A stretch of DNA of 64,000 bases from CANHBY01 sp046342195 (GCA_046342195.1 JBKDQE010000038.1:1-64000), one strand, 5' to 3'; shown: positions 36,401 through 45,535, counted from the stretch's first letter. Notes: generated by a model not told the origin, from the letters alone. Numbers and translations are program-made.

Positions 36401-36944
36401 TTTCGGTTTCGCGCCGCCGCTCTTTGTATTTGGATACTCCAGCTGCCTCTTCAAGGAACAAACGCAACTCTTCAGGCCGGCTTTCAATGATGCGGCTGAT
36501 GGTGCCCTGCCCAATAATGGCATAGGCTCGCGGGCCCAAGCCCGTGCCCAGGAAAACGTCTTGCACATCACGCCGACGCACAGGCTGATTATTGATGTAA
36601 TAACTGCTGGTGCCATCGCGGGTGAGCACCCGCTTGACCGCAATTTCTGTGAAACGGTTCCACGGACCTCCGGCGCGGGCATCTTCGTTGCCAAAAACGA
36701 GTTCAACGCTCGCACGACTGGCGGGTTTTCTCTCGCCAGAACCATTGAAAATAACATCTTGCATGGATTCGCCACGCAGCTCACTGGCTTTGCTTTCCCC
36801 CAGCACCCAGCGCACGGCATCCATGATGTTGGACTTTCCGCAGCCATTGGGCCCGACCACACCAACCAATTGACCTGGCAGTTGAAAATGAGTGGGCTCA
36901 GCGAAAGACTTAAAACCCGACAGCTTGATGGAGTTCAGGCGCAT
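33423..36944 (-). CDS. smc: chromosome segregation protein SMC
   Basis: SMC (1173 aa) is the ATPase of the condensin that compacts and segregates chromosomes with ScpA/ScpB (not in the window). The N-terminal head has Walker A GPNGCGKS at 31-38; long coiled coils surround a hinge around residues 500-650; the C-terminal head has signature HLLSGGEKALTAIAL and Walker B CLLDEVDAPLDD. Length is normal. Presence of SMC rather than MukB agrees with a betaproteobacterium. Confidence 0.97.
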   Translation of the reverse strand: MRLNSIKLSGFKSFAEPTHFQLPGQLVGVVGPNGCGKSNIMDAVRWVLGESKASELRGESMQDVIFNGSGERKPASRASVELVFGNEDARAGGPWNRFTEIAVKRVLTRDGTSSYYINNQPVRRRDVQDVFLGTGLGPRAYAIIGQGTISRIIESRPEELRLFLEEAAGVSKYKERRRETENRLKDTRENLTRVEDILRELHGHLDRLEQQAQVASQYRSLQQQGTLKLHQLWFLKYRDATQEQARIDAEVREAILQIESRTADLRQGEAELETLRQTHYVAGDALHSAQGAMAEAALEVSRLEERIRYMSQGRERLTQRLAEVHAQIADWLQRQTHASEELKALMAQLDAASENSALLQFQLEEQSDRLPGLEEALRQGQGRASEQRVLVTQVQQQIQLLAVEGRSIKEQIRQLGARRDRLQAEQQQLADPDASRLSELRRQWALAQESYSLSEACLHELTEQLPGLDESRRQQQEVVNAEMTKQAELSARLEALRALQDKLQTEGRLKPWLAQQGLEGLAGLWMRLNIEPGWEAALESVLRERLGALEVSRLESVEAFALNAPPSKLTFYTSEVRQGACPIVSHGLTALIDWLRLGDAGLRSVLADWLAGVYTCLELSGALAARSKLTSGEIIVTPEGHLVSRGSVTFYAPDSEQAGLLARAQDIEHLQRQQRAQNLMTEESRSVLVRFEAAYTEASSRLAALRRQVSEQQAQMHHLKLEVLSLSQHLEQTKQRRSQLDEELTEIDAQLEALAERCATGEARFEVLDIDLANSQERYAQLEDEVIQAERHLAQFREQLRSLERQTQEAEFACRSLQARGAELQRTIDIAGQQIGAHRQSLVQVEQELLGLTDSVDQNRLDEALAYRLNREADLSAKRSEYDDLSLRMRKAEERRMAYEQSLQPLRNRLTQLQLEAQAVQLGGAQYQEQLATAQIDLDALAQTIEAEHVRLHGLQSEIDRIHREVNALGAVNLAALDELTSVRERKQFLDSQNADLLNAIQTLEDAIRKIDLETRELLSSTFHQVNTHFGHLFPSLFGGGNARLVMTGAEILDAGVQVMAQPPGKKNSTIHLLSGGEKALTAIALVFAIFQLNPAPFCLLDEVDAPLDDANTDRYARLVKKMSGETQFLFISHNKIAMEMAEQLVGVTMQEQGVSRIVAVDMQAAVRMAEAA

Positions 36945-37241
36945 AGGCTCAAAGCAGTGAACACTTCACAGAAAAAATACGGGTTCGACTGGGGCCCCTG
37001 CATAGACAGGCCACGAGGCTTGCAGCCGTTAATTTGACACAATGGGTCAATGGACAAAGATTGCTTATAAGTAATTGATTTTTAGATGAAAAAGCCTTTA
37101 AAAGGTCAATATGAAAAGCCTTCGATGATACCATTGGCGCTTTGTCTTGATGCGTAGATTGCACTCGACCCCGGGTGCCCTGCGAACCTGGTTTGATCAA
37201 CCGCGCACCTTTTGTACACGGTCTTTTTTGCTTCCCCAAAC
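36945..37241. other. divergent spacer between smc and queF
   Basis: About 300 bp that must contain the promoters of both operons. No gene, repeat or clear -35/-10 pair was identified with confidence; the stretch around 37070-37100 is AT-rich. Confidence 0.4.
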
Positions 37242-37748
37242 ATGGCCCAATCTGTCTCAAAATCCTCTTCTTCCCGCTCAAGCCGGCCTGCGCAGCGTAG
37301 AGCACCCGACACCCCGCCCAGCTCGCCAAGCAAAGAATTGCATGTATTTCCCAACCCTGCCCCCGAGCGGGACTACCTTATTCAGTTTCAAGTACCCGAG
37401 TTTACTTGTCACTGCCCCTTAACGGGGCAACCCGATTTTGCTCACTTTACCCTTGAGATGATCGCAGATAAGCACTGCATTGAACTCAAAAGCCTCAAAA
37501 TGTACTTCTGGAGCTACCGCAATGAAGGGGCATTCCATGAAAAGGTCACCAACACCATCCTGGACGACTTGGTCAAAGCCGCACAGCCCCGCTTCCTGCG
37601 CATCACGGCACGCTGGTATGTCCGCGGTGGAATTCATACCCACGTTATTGTGGAGCATCGCCAAAAAGGCTGGACCCCCCTCCCCCTGATTCAACTGCCC
37701 GGCCCACAGTCTTCCACTTCCAGCCTGGCTCAAGGCATCACTTTTTGA
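37242..37748 (+). CDS. queF: NADPH-dependent 7-cyano-7-deazaguanine reductase (QueF)
   Basis: QueF (168 aa, short single-domain type) reduces preQ0 to preQ1 in queuosine biosynthesis. The catalytic Cys lies in FTCHCPLTGQPDFAH and the family motif ELKSLKMYFWSYRNEGAFHE follows. The chosen ATG at 37242 leaves a Ser/Pro-rich N-terminal tail of ~35 residues before FPNPAPERDY; no stronger start is visible. No other que genes are in the window. Confidence 0.93.
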   Translation: MAQSVSKSSSSRSSRPAQRRAPDTPPSSPSKELHVFPNPAPERDYLIQFQVPEFTCHCPLTGQPDFAHFTLEMIADKHCIELKSLKMYFWSYRNEGAFHEKVTNTILDDLVKAAQPRFLRITARWYVRGGIHTHVIVEHRQKGWTPLPLIQLPGPQSSTSSLAQGITF

Positions 37749-37763
37749 TCAACAGCGTGACTG

Positions 37764-39011
37764 ATGAACTCTCTGCTCAATAAGCTTCACCCCTACCCCT
37801 TCGAACGCTGGCGTGCCCTCACCCAAGGCATCACCGTCAACCCTCATTTGACTCCCATCAGCCTGGGCATTGGTGAACCCAGGCACCCCACTCCGGCCTT
37901 TATCCAGCAAGCACTGAGCCTCCACTCAAGCGGCCTGGCCATCTACCCAGGCACCGCCGGCGAACCGGCCCTGCGTCAGGCTTTTACCGACTGGGTTCAA
38001 CGTCGTTATCAAGTTGAACTGAACCCTGCCACGCAGGTTCTTCCAGTGAATGGCTCCCGCGAGGCTTTGTTTTCACTGGCACAAGCCGTCATTGATGTGC
38101 AAGGCCTGCACAGGGCCAATGCCACCGTGGTCTGCCCCAACCCGTTTTATCAAATTTATGAAGGTGCAGCTTTGCTGGCGGGTGCTCAAACAGCGTTTGC
38201 CAACAGTGATCCGGCACGCAATTTTGCCCCACGTTGGGATCAAGTGCCGCAAGCGGTCTGGGCCCGCACCCAATTATTGTTTGTATGCTCGCCGGGCAAC
38301 CCAACCGGTGCAGTCATGTCACTTGAAGATTGGCAGCACCTCTTCGAACTCAGCGACCAATATCACTTCGTGGTGGCCTCTGATGAGTGTTATTCTGAAA
38401 TCTACTTTCGCGATCAGCCCCCCTTGGGCGCCCTGCAAGCAGCGCAGGCCCTAGGCCGCAGCAACTTCAAAAACCTGGTGGTGTTGACCAGCCTGTCGAA
38501 GCGGTCGAATGTGCCCGGCTTGCGATCCGGCTTTGTGGCCGGAGACGCTGATGTATTGGCGCAATTCTTGCTCTATCGCACCTATCATGGCTGCGCCATG
38601 AGCCCGGTGGTGCAACAGGCCAGCATTGTTGCCTGGAACGATGAAATCCACGTCACAGAAAACCGTGCCCAGTACAAACGCAAGTTTGAGCAAGTCACCC
38701 CCTTGTTGGCCGAGGTGCTGGATGTCACGCTCCCTGATGCAGGCTTCTATCTGTGGGCGGGTGTTTCCCACATTGCCCCGGGCATGGACGATATCCGTTT
38801 TGCCCAACAACTGCTAGCTCAATACAATGTCACTGTGTTGCCGGGCAGCCTGCTGGCCCGCGAAGCTCACGGCATCAACCCGGGTTCGGGTCGCATTCGC
38901 CTGGCTTTGGTCGCAGAACCCCATGCCTGCCTGGAGGCGGCTGAACGCATCCGTGCGTTTGTGCGTGGGCTCAGCGCATCTTCAGCCATTCAAACTCAAA
39001 ACAGCCATTGA
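37764..39011 (+). CDS. dapC: succinyldiaminopimelate transaminase
   Basis: DapC (415 aa), a fold-type I PLP aminotransferase, makes N-succinyl-LL-diaminopimelate for lysine and peptidoglycan. The PLP lysine is in SLSKRSNVPGLRSGF near residue 246; SPGNPTGAVMS and SDECYSEIYF are the conserved neighbours. It precedes dapD, the enzyme one step earlier, as in many betaproteobacteria. Confidence 0.93.
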   Translation: MNSLLNKLHPYPFERWRALTQGITVNPHLTPISLGIGEPRHPTPAFIQQALSLHSSGLAIYPGTAGEPALRQAFTDWVQRRYQVELNPATQVLPVNGSREALFSLAQAVIDVQGLHRANATVVCPNPFYQIYEGAALLAGAQTAFANSDPARNFAPRWDQVPQAVWARTQLLFVCSPGNPTGAVMSLEDWQHLFELSDQYHFVVASDECYSEIYFRDQPPLGALQAAQALGRSNFKNLVVLTSLSKRSNVPGLRSGFVAGDADVLAQFLLYRTYHGCAMSPVVQQASIVAWNDEIHVTENRAQYKRKFEQVTPLLAEVLDVTLPDAGFYLWAGVSHIAPGMDDIRFAQQLLAQYNVTVLPGSLLAREAHGINPGSGRIRLALVAEPHACLEAAERIRAFVRGLSASSAIQTQNSH

Positions 39012-39090
39012 TCGCTTGCTGCCACAGCCTGCCGCGCGTACACACTGAATCCAAGCGCTTACGCGATATTTCAAACTATTTCATCTCACC

Positions 39091-39909
39091 ATGACCCCAC
39101 ATCTTCAATCTGTCATCGAAATCGCTTGGGAAAACCGGGCCCATCTCAACCCCTCTGACGCTGAGTTGCGCGAGGCCATTGAACACGTCCTCAATGACCT
39201 CAACACCGGGCGTATCCGTGTGGCTGAACGCAGGGACGTAGGCGAGTGGGTGGTCAATCAATGGATCAAGAAGGCGGTGCTGCTGAGCTTCCGTTTGTCT
39301 GACAATGTCTTGATGCGCGCCGGTGACTTGGCCTTCTTTGACAAGGTTCCCACCAAGTTTGCCCACCTCAGTGACGACGAAATGCGTGCCAGCGGCGTTC
39401 GTGTTGTGCCGCCCGCCGTTGCCCGTCGTGGCAGCTTCATCGCTAAAAATGTGGTGCTCATGCCCAGTTATGTGAACATTGGCGCCTATGTTGATGAAGG
39501 CAGCATGGTTGATACTTGGGCGGCCGTAGGCTCGTGCGCCCAAATTGGCAAAAACGTGCATCTTTCGGGCGGTGTGGGCATCGGTGGGGTGCTGGAGCCC
39601 ATGCAGGCCAACCCCACCATCATCGAAAATAATTGCTTTATTGGCGCTCGCTCTGAAATTGTCGAGGGTGTGATTGTCGAAGAAAACTCGGTCATTTCAA
39701 TGGGGGTGTTTATCGGCCAGAGCACCAAAATCTATGACCGCGCCAGCGGGGAAATTATGTATGGTCGTGTGCCGGCTGGCTCGGTTGTTGTCAGCGGCAG
39801 CCTGCCTGGCAGCGACAACTCACATAGCCTGTATTGCGCCGTCATTGTCAAGCGGGTTGATGCACAAACCCGCGCCAAGACAAGTATCAATGATTTGCTG
39901 CGAAACTGA
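39091..39909 (+). CDS. dapD: 2,3,4,5-tetrahydropyridine-2,6-dicarboxylate N-succinyltransferase
   Basis: DapD (272 aa) succinylates tetrahydrodipicolinate in the lysine/DAP pathway. An N-terminal helical domain precedes left-handed beta-helix hexapeptide repeats (PSYVNIGAYVDEGSMVDTWA, then CAQIGKNVHLSGGVGIGGV), ending in the KRVDAQTRAKTSINDLLR tail. Length matches the family. It is 79 bp after dapC. dapE is not adjacent. Confidence 0.96.
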   Translation: MTPHLQSVIEIAWENRAHLNPSDAELREAIEHVLNDLNTGRIRVAERRDVGEWVVNQWIKKAVLLSFRLSDNVLMRAGDLAFFDKVPTKFAHLSDDEMRASGVRVVPPAVARRGSFIAKNVVLMPSYVNIGAYVDEGSMVDTWAAVGSCAQIGKNVHLSGGVGIGGVLEPMQANPTIIENNCFIGARSEIVEGVIVEENSVISMGVFIGQSTKIYDRASGEIMYGRVPAGSVVVSGSLPGSDNSHSLYCAVIVKRVDAQTRAKTSINDLLRN

Positions 39910-40005
39910 TATTTAATCCTCATTTTCTTGTCATATCCATGCTTTGTACAGGCAAGTCCACCCGCATGATTCACAGTATTCCCAGAAAGCTGGCAAAGGT
40001 GATTC

Positions 40006-41163
40006 ATGCAATTTGGCAACATGGAGCGTGTGCTTCAGCTGATGGCAGACAAAAACGCCTCTGATGTTTACTTGTCGGCCAATACGCCCGTCTTGATTCG
40101 CATCAACGGCCAAATTTTACAGGTCAATGAGCAGGCGCTCACAGCAGACCAGCCGCGCCAGCTTTTGGCAGAAGTTCTTTCGCCGACTCAGCTTGAAGAA
40201 CTGGACGATACCGGTGAACTGAATGTGGCCATAGGGTTGGCAGGAGTAGGCAGCTTTCGTCTCAGTGGCTTCAAACAGCGGGGCTCGGTGGCTGCGGTGT
40301 TTCGCCGCATTCCCTGGAATATTCCGACACTTGAAAGCCTGAAAGTGCCTGCCTTGCTGGGCTCGGTGGTTTTGGAGAAACGGGGGCTGGTGCTGATGGC
40401 TGGCGCCACGGGGACAGGTAAAAGCACGACCCTGGCAGCGATGCTGGAGCACCGCAACCAAAACCTCAACGGACACATTCTCACCATTGAAGATCCTATT
40501 GAATTCCTGTTTTACAATAAGCGCTCTATTGTGAACCAGCGGGAAGTAGGGCGAGATACCCAGTCTCTTCAAATCGCCCTGAAAAATGCCCTGCGACAGG
40601 CCCCAGACTGCATCCTGATTGGTGAAATTCGTGATCGTGAGACCATGACCGCGGCCATTTCTTATGCACTCTCTGGCCACTTGGTGCTTTCTACGCTGCA
40701 CGCCAACAACAGCTATCATGCGCTGGGTCGGATTCTTTCTTTCTATACCCCCGAAGCTCGCCCTTCCTTGCTGGCTGATTTGGCCGCTGGTTTGCGTGCC
40801 ATTGTTTCGCAACGATTGGTCCGAACTCACACTGGCAGCCGTATTCCTGCGGTCGAAGTCATGCTCAATACCAAACTGGTGGCAGACTACATTGAGCAAG
40901 GAGATTTTGGAGGTGTCAAAGAGGCCATGGAAAAATCTCTGGCCGAAGGCTCCCAAACCTTTGAATCAAACCTTTCACGCATGGTTCAGGAAAAGAAAAT
41001 CACCCGTGAAGAGGCTCTGGCCTACGCTGACTCCCCGACCAACCTGCTGTGGCGGCTGCAAAATGAGTCTGAGCCGATCTCTAAAATTCAGGATTCCCCA
41101 GACGACTTTGACCATGAAGGGGCCAGCTTCACCGAAATTACCCTGGATATTTACCCTGAATGA
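40006..41163 (+). CDS. PilT/PilU-family type IV pilus retraction ATPase
   Basis: A 385-residue hexameric secretion ATPase. Walker A GATGTGKST is at 133-141, the Asp box around TIEDPIEFLF, Walker B CILIGEIRD and the His box STLHANN follow. The divergent C-terminal tail (after about 345) and overall form resemble PilU, the accessory retraction motor, more than PilT; which one is not certain. AGGTG lies before the ATG. Its stop overlaps the prmB start (ATGA). No pilT partner is beside it. Confidence 0.87.
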   Translation: MQFGNMERVLQLMADKNASDVYLSANTPVLIRINGQILQVNEQALTADQPRQLLAEVLSPTQLEELDDTGELNVAIGLAGVGSFRLSGFKQRGSVAAVFRRIPWNIPTLESLKVPALLGSVVLEKRGLVLMAGATGTGKSTTLAAMLEHRNQNLNGHILTIEDPIEFLFYNKRSIVNQREVGRDTQSLQIALKNALRQAPDCILIGEIRDRETMTAAISYALSGHLVLSTLHANNSYHALGRILSFYTPEARPSLLADLAAGLRAIVSQRLVRTHTGSRIPAVEVMLNTKLVADYIEQGDFGGVKEAMEKSLAEGSQTFESNLSRMVQEKKITREEALAYADSPTNLLWRLQNESEPISKIQDSPDDFDHEGASFTEITLDIYPE

Positions 41164-42059
41164 AACTGATTGATCTGATTCATGCGCAAAGCGCTCGCCT
41201 CTTTGATGCGGGCGTTTCCTTTGGGCACGGCACCACCAACGCCTTTGACGAAGCGGCCTGGCTGGTATTGTGGTGTTTGAAAATGCCTTGGGAGGCCCTT
41301 GAGCAAGAGGCCCAAACCAAAGTAGCGCCGGAAGCTCTGGCGCAAGTGGAGGCCTTGGTGACACTGCGCATTGAAAGCCGAAAGCCCACAGCCTATCTCA
41401 CTCAAGAAGCCTGGCTTCAAAACGTGCCCTTTTACGTTGATGAACGAACCATCGTTCCACGTTCATTCATCGCTGAGCTCTTGGTAGATGGTGAAGGCGA
41501 AGGCACCCTCGACGCTTGGCTTTCTGACCAAACTCAGCGCGCACTTGACCTTTGTACTGGCAATGCCAGCCTGGCCGTGATTGCCGCCATGGCCTTCCCC
41601 GACATTCAGGTGGATGCAACCGATATTTCCCCCGATGCCCTGGCCGTGGCACATATCAATGTCGAAAAGCACAAGATGCAAGCACGCATCCGGCTGCTTC
41701 AATCAGATCTCTTCGCCCAGGTGCAAGGGCCATATGATGTGATTTTATGCAACCCGCCTTACGTCAATCAGCACAGCATGGCCAAACTGCCGCCTGAGTA
41801 CCGGGCTGAACCTGAGCTGGCCTTGGCTGGGGGGGCAGACGGCCTCGATTTAGTCCGTCGTATTATTCAGGATGCCCCTCAATATCTTTCGGACATCGGC
41901 GTGCTGGTGCTCGAAATCGGCAATGAACGTCCGCATTTTGAGCGCGCCTTCAAAAAGCTTGAAGTGGCGTGGCTTGAAACAAGCGCAGGCAGCGATCAGG
42001 TGCTGGTGGTCACCCGCGAAGCCCTCTTGAAATGGGCAGCACGACAAACCTCCCGCTGA
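41160..42059 (+). CDS. prmB: ribosomal protein L3 N5-glutamine methyltransferase
   Basis: PrmB (299 aa) methylates a glutamine of ribosomal protein L3. The glutamine-methyltransferase motif NPPY is at 198-201, the SAM-binding motif I is LDLCTGNASLAVIAA (one change from the usual GSG), and ATDISPDALAVA is motif II. PrmB versus PrmC (release factors) is decided by the N-terminal RTIVPRSFIAELL segment and PPEYRAEPELALAGG. Translationally coupled to the pilus ATPase gene. Confidence 0.9.
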   Translation: MKLIDLIHAQSARLFDAGVSFGHGTTNAFDEAAWLVLWCLKMPWEALEQEAQTKVAPEALAQVEALVTLRIESRKPTAYLTQEAWLQNVPFYVDERTIVPRSFIAELLVDGEGEGTLDAWLSDQTQRALDLCTGNASLAVIAAMAFPDIQVDATDISPDALAVAHINVEKHKMQARIRLLQSDLFAQVQGPYDVILCNPPYVNQHSMAKLPPEYRAEPELALAGGADGLDLVRRIIQDAPQYLSDIGVLVLEIGNERPHFERAFKKLEVAWLETSAGSDQVLVVTREALLKWAARQTSR

Positions 42060-42137
42060 AATGTCCCCGCTGCTCTGACAGCATCTTCCAATTTGATGAC
42101 CCTACAGGGTCTGTGGCCTCCGGGCCTGTATTTTTTT

Positions 42138-44108
42138 ATGATTACCCTTAAAAATATCACCCTGCGCCGCGGCCTCAAGATTGTTTTGCAAGACACCAGC
42201 CTGACGCTCAACCCCGGTGAAAAAATTGGCTTGGTTGGTCGCAACGGAGCAGGAAAGTCATCTCTGTTCTCACTTCTCACGGGGCGATTGCAAGCTGATC
42301 ATGGAGATCTTCATCTTCCTGCGCGCTGGCTGGTGGCAGAGGTGGCTCAGGATATGCCTGAAACATCACAGGGTGCCACTGAATTTGTTCTTGAGGGTGA
42401 CCTTCGCTTGATGCAGGCCCAAGCCTTTCTGGCTCAGGCTGAAGCCACTAACAACGGCCAAGCCATTGCTGAAGGTCATCAAGCCATTTTTGAAGCAGGC
42501 GGGTTTGAAGCCCGACCTCGTGCCCAATCACTGCTCATGGGGCTGGGTTTTCGAAACCATCAACTAGACGCCCCGGTCAATAGCTTTTCTGGAGGCTGGC
42601 GCATGCGGCTTCAACTGGCCCGGGCCCTTATGTGTCCGGCCGATCTGATGCTACTCGACGAGCCCACCAACCACCTCGACCTTGATGCCTTGGTTTGGCT
42701 CGAAGCATGGTTAAAAAAATTTGAAGGCACCCTGCTGATCATCAGCCATGACCGCGAGTTTCTCGATGCCATTACCCGAGTCACTGTGCACCTCGATGAA
42801 GCCAAGCTCACACGTTACGCCGGAAACTACACTGCCTTTGAGGAAATGCGTGCTGAGCGCATCCGCTTGGCGCAGGCCAACCTGGCCAAACAACAAGAGC
42901 GCATGGCCCATCTTCAAAAATTCATTGATCGTTTCAAAGCCAAAGCCAGCAAAGCCAAGCAGGCTCAAAGCCGTGTCAAAGCTCTGGCGCGCATGGAAAA
43001 ACTGGCTCCCATTCTCACCAGCAGTGATTTTCAATTCAAATTCAAGCCCCCGCTCAATTTACCCAACCCGATTTTTTCTCTCTCTGACCTCTCGTGTGGC
43101 TACGGGGACACCCCTATTTTGAAAGGTATCAACCGATCTTTATTGGCCGGCCAGCGTATTGGAGTTTTGGGCGCCAATGGGCAAGGTAAGTCCACCCTCG
43201 TCAAAACAATCGCTCATGCCATGCCTTTACTGGCCGGTGAAATGACCGAAGGCAAAGGGCTGTCCATCGGTTATTTTGCCCAACAAGAGCTTGATGTCTT
43301 GCAATTGGACGACGGCCCCTTGATGCACATGATCCGTCTTGCCCGCGACATCGGGCCTGCCGCAAGGGAGCAGGAACTCCGTGATTTTCTCGGCTCATTT
43401 CGCTTTGTTGGCGATATGGTCACTCAAGCCGTTGGCAGCCTCAGCGGTGGAGAAAAAGCACGCTTGGTCTTGGCCATGCTGGTCTGGCAACGGCCCAACC
43501 TGCTTTTATTGGATGAGCCCACCAACCATCTTGACCTCACCACCCGAGAAGCACTTTCAATGGCGCTCAACGAGTTTGAAGGCAGTGTACTGCTGGTCAG
43601 CCACGACCGTGCACTGCTCAGAGAAGTCTGTGATGAATTTTGGCTCGTGGCCGAAGGCGGCATCCAGCCCTTTGATGGCGACCTCGACGATTATCAAGAA
43701 TGGCTGCTTAAAGCCTCCCGAAATATCGCCTCATCAGCCCGCGATGAGCGCCATCAAGCCATGGCCACCATAGGGGCCAAGCCCGATGGTGTGCCACCGA
43801 TGGCTCCATCCTCTCGGGATCAACGCCAAGCCTCGGCCCAAATACGTCAAATTCAGTCTGAACAAAGCAAGCCCCTCAAAGCTGAATCTAAAAAGCTGGA
43901 ACAACAAATCAGCCAGTGGATTCAAGAAAAATCAGACATCGAACAAGCATTGGCCACACCGGGTCTGAGTGGCTCCCGGATTGCCGACCTCGGAAAGCGA
44001 CTCAAACTCACTACAGAATCCCTGGATACGGCTGAAAACCGCTGGCTGGAGCTCACCATTGCGCTCGAAGATCTATTGGGACCTCTCAACAAAAGCCAGC
44101 GTGAATGA
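42138..44108 (+). CDS. ABC-F family ATPase, YheS-like
   Basis: A 656-residue soluble protein with two ABC domains and no membrane part: the ABC-F family acts on ribosomes. Walker A GRNGAGKS is at 34-41 and GANGQGKS in the second half; signatures FSGGWRMRL and LSGGEKARL each precede LLDEPTNHLDL. The inter-domain linker is rich in Lys/Arg and the C-terminus is a coiled coil (SEQSKPLKAESKKLEQQIS). Domain order and length fit YheS. ATG 42138 follows a T-run with no clear ribosome binding site. Confidence 0.9.
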   Translation: MITLKNITLRRGLKIVLQDTSLTLNPGEKIGLVGRNGAGKSSLFSLLTGRLQADHGDLHLPARWLVAEVAQDMPETSQGATEFVLEGDLRLMQAQAFLAQAEATNNGQAIAEGHQAIFEAGGFEARPRAQSLLMGLGFRNHQLDAPVNSFSGGWRMRLQLARALMCPADLMLLDEPTNHLDLDALVWLEAWLKKFEGTLLIISHDREFLDAITRVTVHLDEAKLTRYAGNYTAFEEMRAERIRLAQANLAKQQERMAHLQKFIDRFKAKASKAKQAQSRVKALARMEKLAPILTSSDFQFKFKPPLNLPNPIFSLSDLSCGYGDTPILKGINRSLLAGQRIGVLGANGQGKSTLVKTIAHAMPLLAGEMTEGKGLSIGYFAQQELDVLQLDDGPLMHMIRLARDIGPAAREQELRDFLGSFRFVGDMVTQAVGSLSGGEKARLVLAMLVWQRPNLLLLDEPTNHLDLTTREALSMALNEFEGSVLLVSHDRALLREVCDEFWLVAEGGIQPFDGDLDDYQEWLLKASRNIASSARDERHQAMATIGAKPDGVPPMAPSSRDQRQASAQIRQIQSEQSKPLKAESKKLEQQISQWIQEKSDIEQALATPGLSGSRIADLGKRLKLTTESLDTAENRWLELTIALEDLLGPLNKSQRE

Positions 44109-44110
44109 AC

Positions 44111-44390
44111 CACGGACTATTTGCTGAGTCGCTGTGGATTGGCGACTGCGACAGGATGGTCGGCGATGGTGGACATCAAAAATCAGCACACCCTCGCTGC
44201 CTTCAATCGAACGCACCGTCGGTTTCACCACAGCCCACCAGTCTTTCGACGTGTACTGCGGCCCAGACAAAAATCGCGTCACCTTATCGTGACTGACGGC
44301 ACCATCAACCATCGCTGACAATCCCGTCGCTGTCGCCAATCCACAGCGACTCAGCCAATAGTCCGTGTACAAATCAAGTTCAGCTTTTTT
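44111..44390. mobile_element. IS4/IS701-like transposase debris with an inverted duplicated N-terminus
   Basis: The minus strand 44172-44390 reads DLYTDYWLSRCGLATATGLS, then SHDKVTRFLSGPQYTSKDWW and EGVLIFD, the N-terminal region of a DDE transposase of the IS4/IS701 type (family by recall). A second copy of its first part lies inverted on the plus strand: 44111-44173 matches 44305-44367 in reverse complement at about 57 of 63 bases and reads DYLLSRCGLATATGWSAMVD. The plus copy begins right after the ABC-F stop. No catalytic part remains. Confidence 0.75.
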
Positions 44391-44585
44391 CACAGACCCA
44401 CATTGTCCGGCATGGCTGCGTAAGGTCAGTTGTTCAGAAAAATTTCGCTTTTCCTGGTGAACCGCCTGCAATTCAGCAGCCTCGATATATCCTTGACGCA
44501 CAGCCTCGGCAGCATGAATGGCGCTCCCAGCGAGCAATACGCTCAAGGGCTCTATTGTCAAAATAACGGTTGTCGGGCCGCTCAT
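44391..44585 (-). pseudogene. 5' fragment of an unrecognised gene cut by IS debris
   Basis: From ATG 44585, with GGGAGA just upstream, the minus strand encodes about 65 residues beginning MSGPTTVILTIEPLSVLLAG, with an amphipathic/hydrophobic start and a Glu/Gln/His-rich stretch. At about 44390 it runs in frame into transposase sequence. The good ribosome binding site suggests a genuine gene whose remainder was lost on IS insertion. I do not recognise it. Confidence 0.5.
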
Positions 44586-44809
44586 GATTCTCCCAAATGA
44601 ATCTGGCTCTGCCAGGGTATCAACAACTCCATCGCCCCCCTGAGATCAGCGAATTTTGTTGCAAGCTTATCGAATAAGCCGGGCCATTTGTCACGCCACC
44701 TTGGTTTTTATCGCTGCATCGCAATTTTGCCTCTTTGGTGTTTCAAGTTTGAAACGCGGCACAATCCTGACTTGAAAAAATTAGTCTTATTTCACTCAAG
44801 GTTTCCTCC

Positions 44810-45535
44810 ATGAATTGGTTCAAGTACGCGGCCCCTCGGCGCTTTTACAATCTGGCCGGGCGAGCCATTCCTGTGTTCAGCGTGCTGGCTTTGATATTGG
44901 CCTTGGCGGGCCTGGTTTTAGGGCTGCTGTTGGCCCCCACCGATGCCCAGCAGGGAGATGTCTATCGGATTATTTACATTCATGTGCCGGCGGCCTGGAT
45001 GTCGATGGTCATTTACCTGGCCATGGCGCTATGGGCCGGTGCGGGCCTGGTATTCAACACCCGCCTTGCTTTTGTGCTGGCCCGCGCCCTGGCCCCGACC
45101 GGAGCATGGATGACCTTCATTGCCTTATGGACGGGCGCGCTCTGGGGCAAACCCACATGGGGCACGTGGTGGGTATGGGATGCCCGTCTGACTTCAGAGC
45201 TGATTTTGCTGTTTCTTTATATCGGGTTTTTATCTCTTCACTCGGCCATTGATGACCCCCGCAGGGCAGACCGTGCCGCCGCTTTCCTGGCTTTGGTGGG
45301 CGTCGTGAATATCCCTGTCATTTACTTCTCGGTACAATGGTGGAACACCTTGCATCAAGGTGCTTCGATCAGCCTCACAAAAGCCCCCACCATGGCCCCC
45401 CCCATGCTCGCCGGCATGTTGATCATGTCATTGGCATTCTGGATGTACTGCATCGCCACGACACTCGCGCGTGCCCGCAGCTTGGTTCTCCAGCGCGAGC
45501 GCCACACTGCCTGGGCTCAAGGGGTATTGCCATGA
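44810..45535 (+). CDS. ccmC: heme ABC exporter subunit CcmC
   Basis: CcmC (241 aa) is the membrane protein that loads heme onto CcmE in System I cytochrome c maturation. It has about six membrane spans and the tryptophan-rich WGTWWVWDARLTSELI motif near residues 120-135, plus conserved His in the loops (IIYIHVPAAW). It overlaps ccmD by ATGA. None of ccmA, B, E, F, G, H follows; the downstream gene is on the other strand. Confidence 0.93.
   Translation: MNWFKYAAPRRFYNLAGRAIPVFSVLALILALAGLVLGLLLAPTDAQQGDVYRIIYIHVPAAWMSMVIYLAMALWAGAGLVFNTRLAFVLARALAPTGAWMTFIALWTGALWGKPTWGTWWVWDARLTSELILLFLYIGFLSLHSAIDDPRRADRAAAFLALVGVVNIPVIYFSVQWWNTLHQGASISLTKAPTMAPPMLAGMLIMSLAFWMYCIATTLARARSLVLQRERHTAWAQGVLP

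Noticed and set aside
42060..42137. GGCC-TCCG-GGCC followed by T7 before the ABC-F gene as a terminator
   Set aside because: Four-pair stem only, directly before a start codon; too weak to claim.
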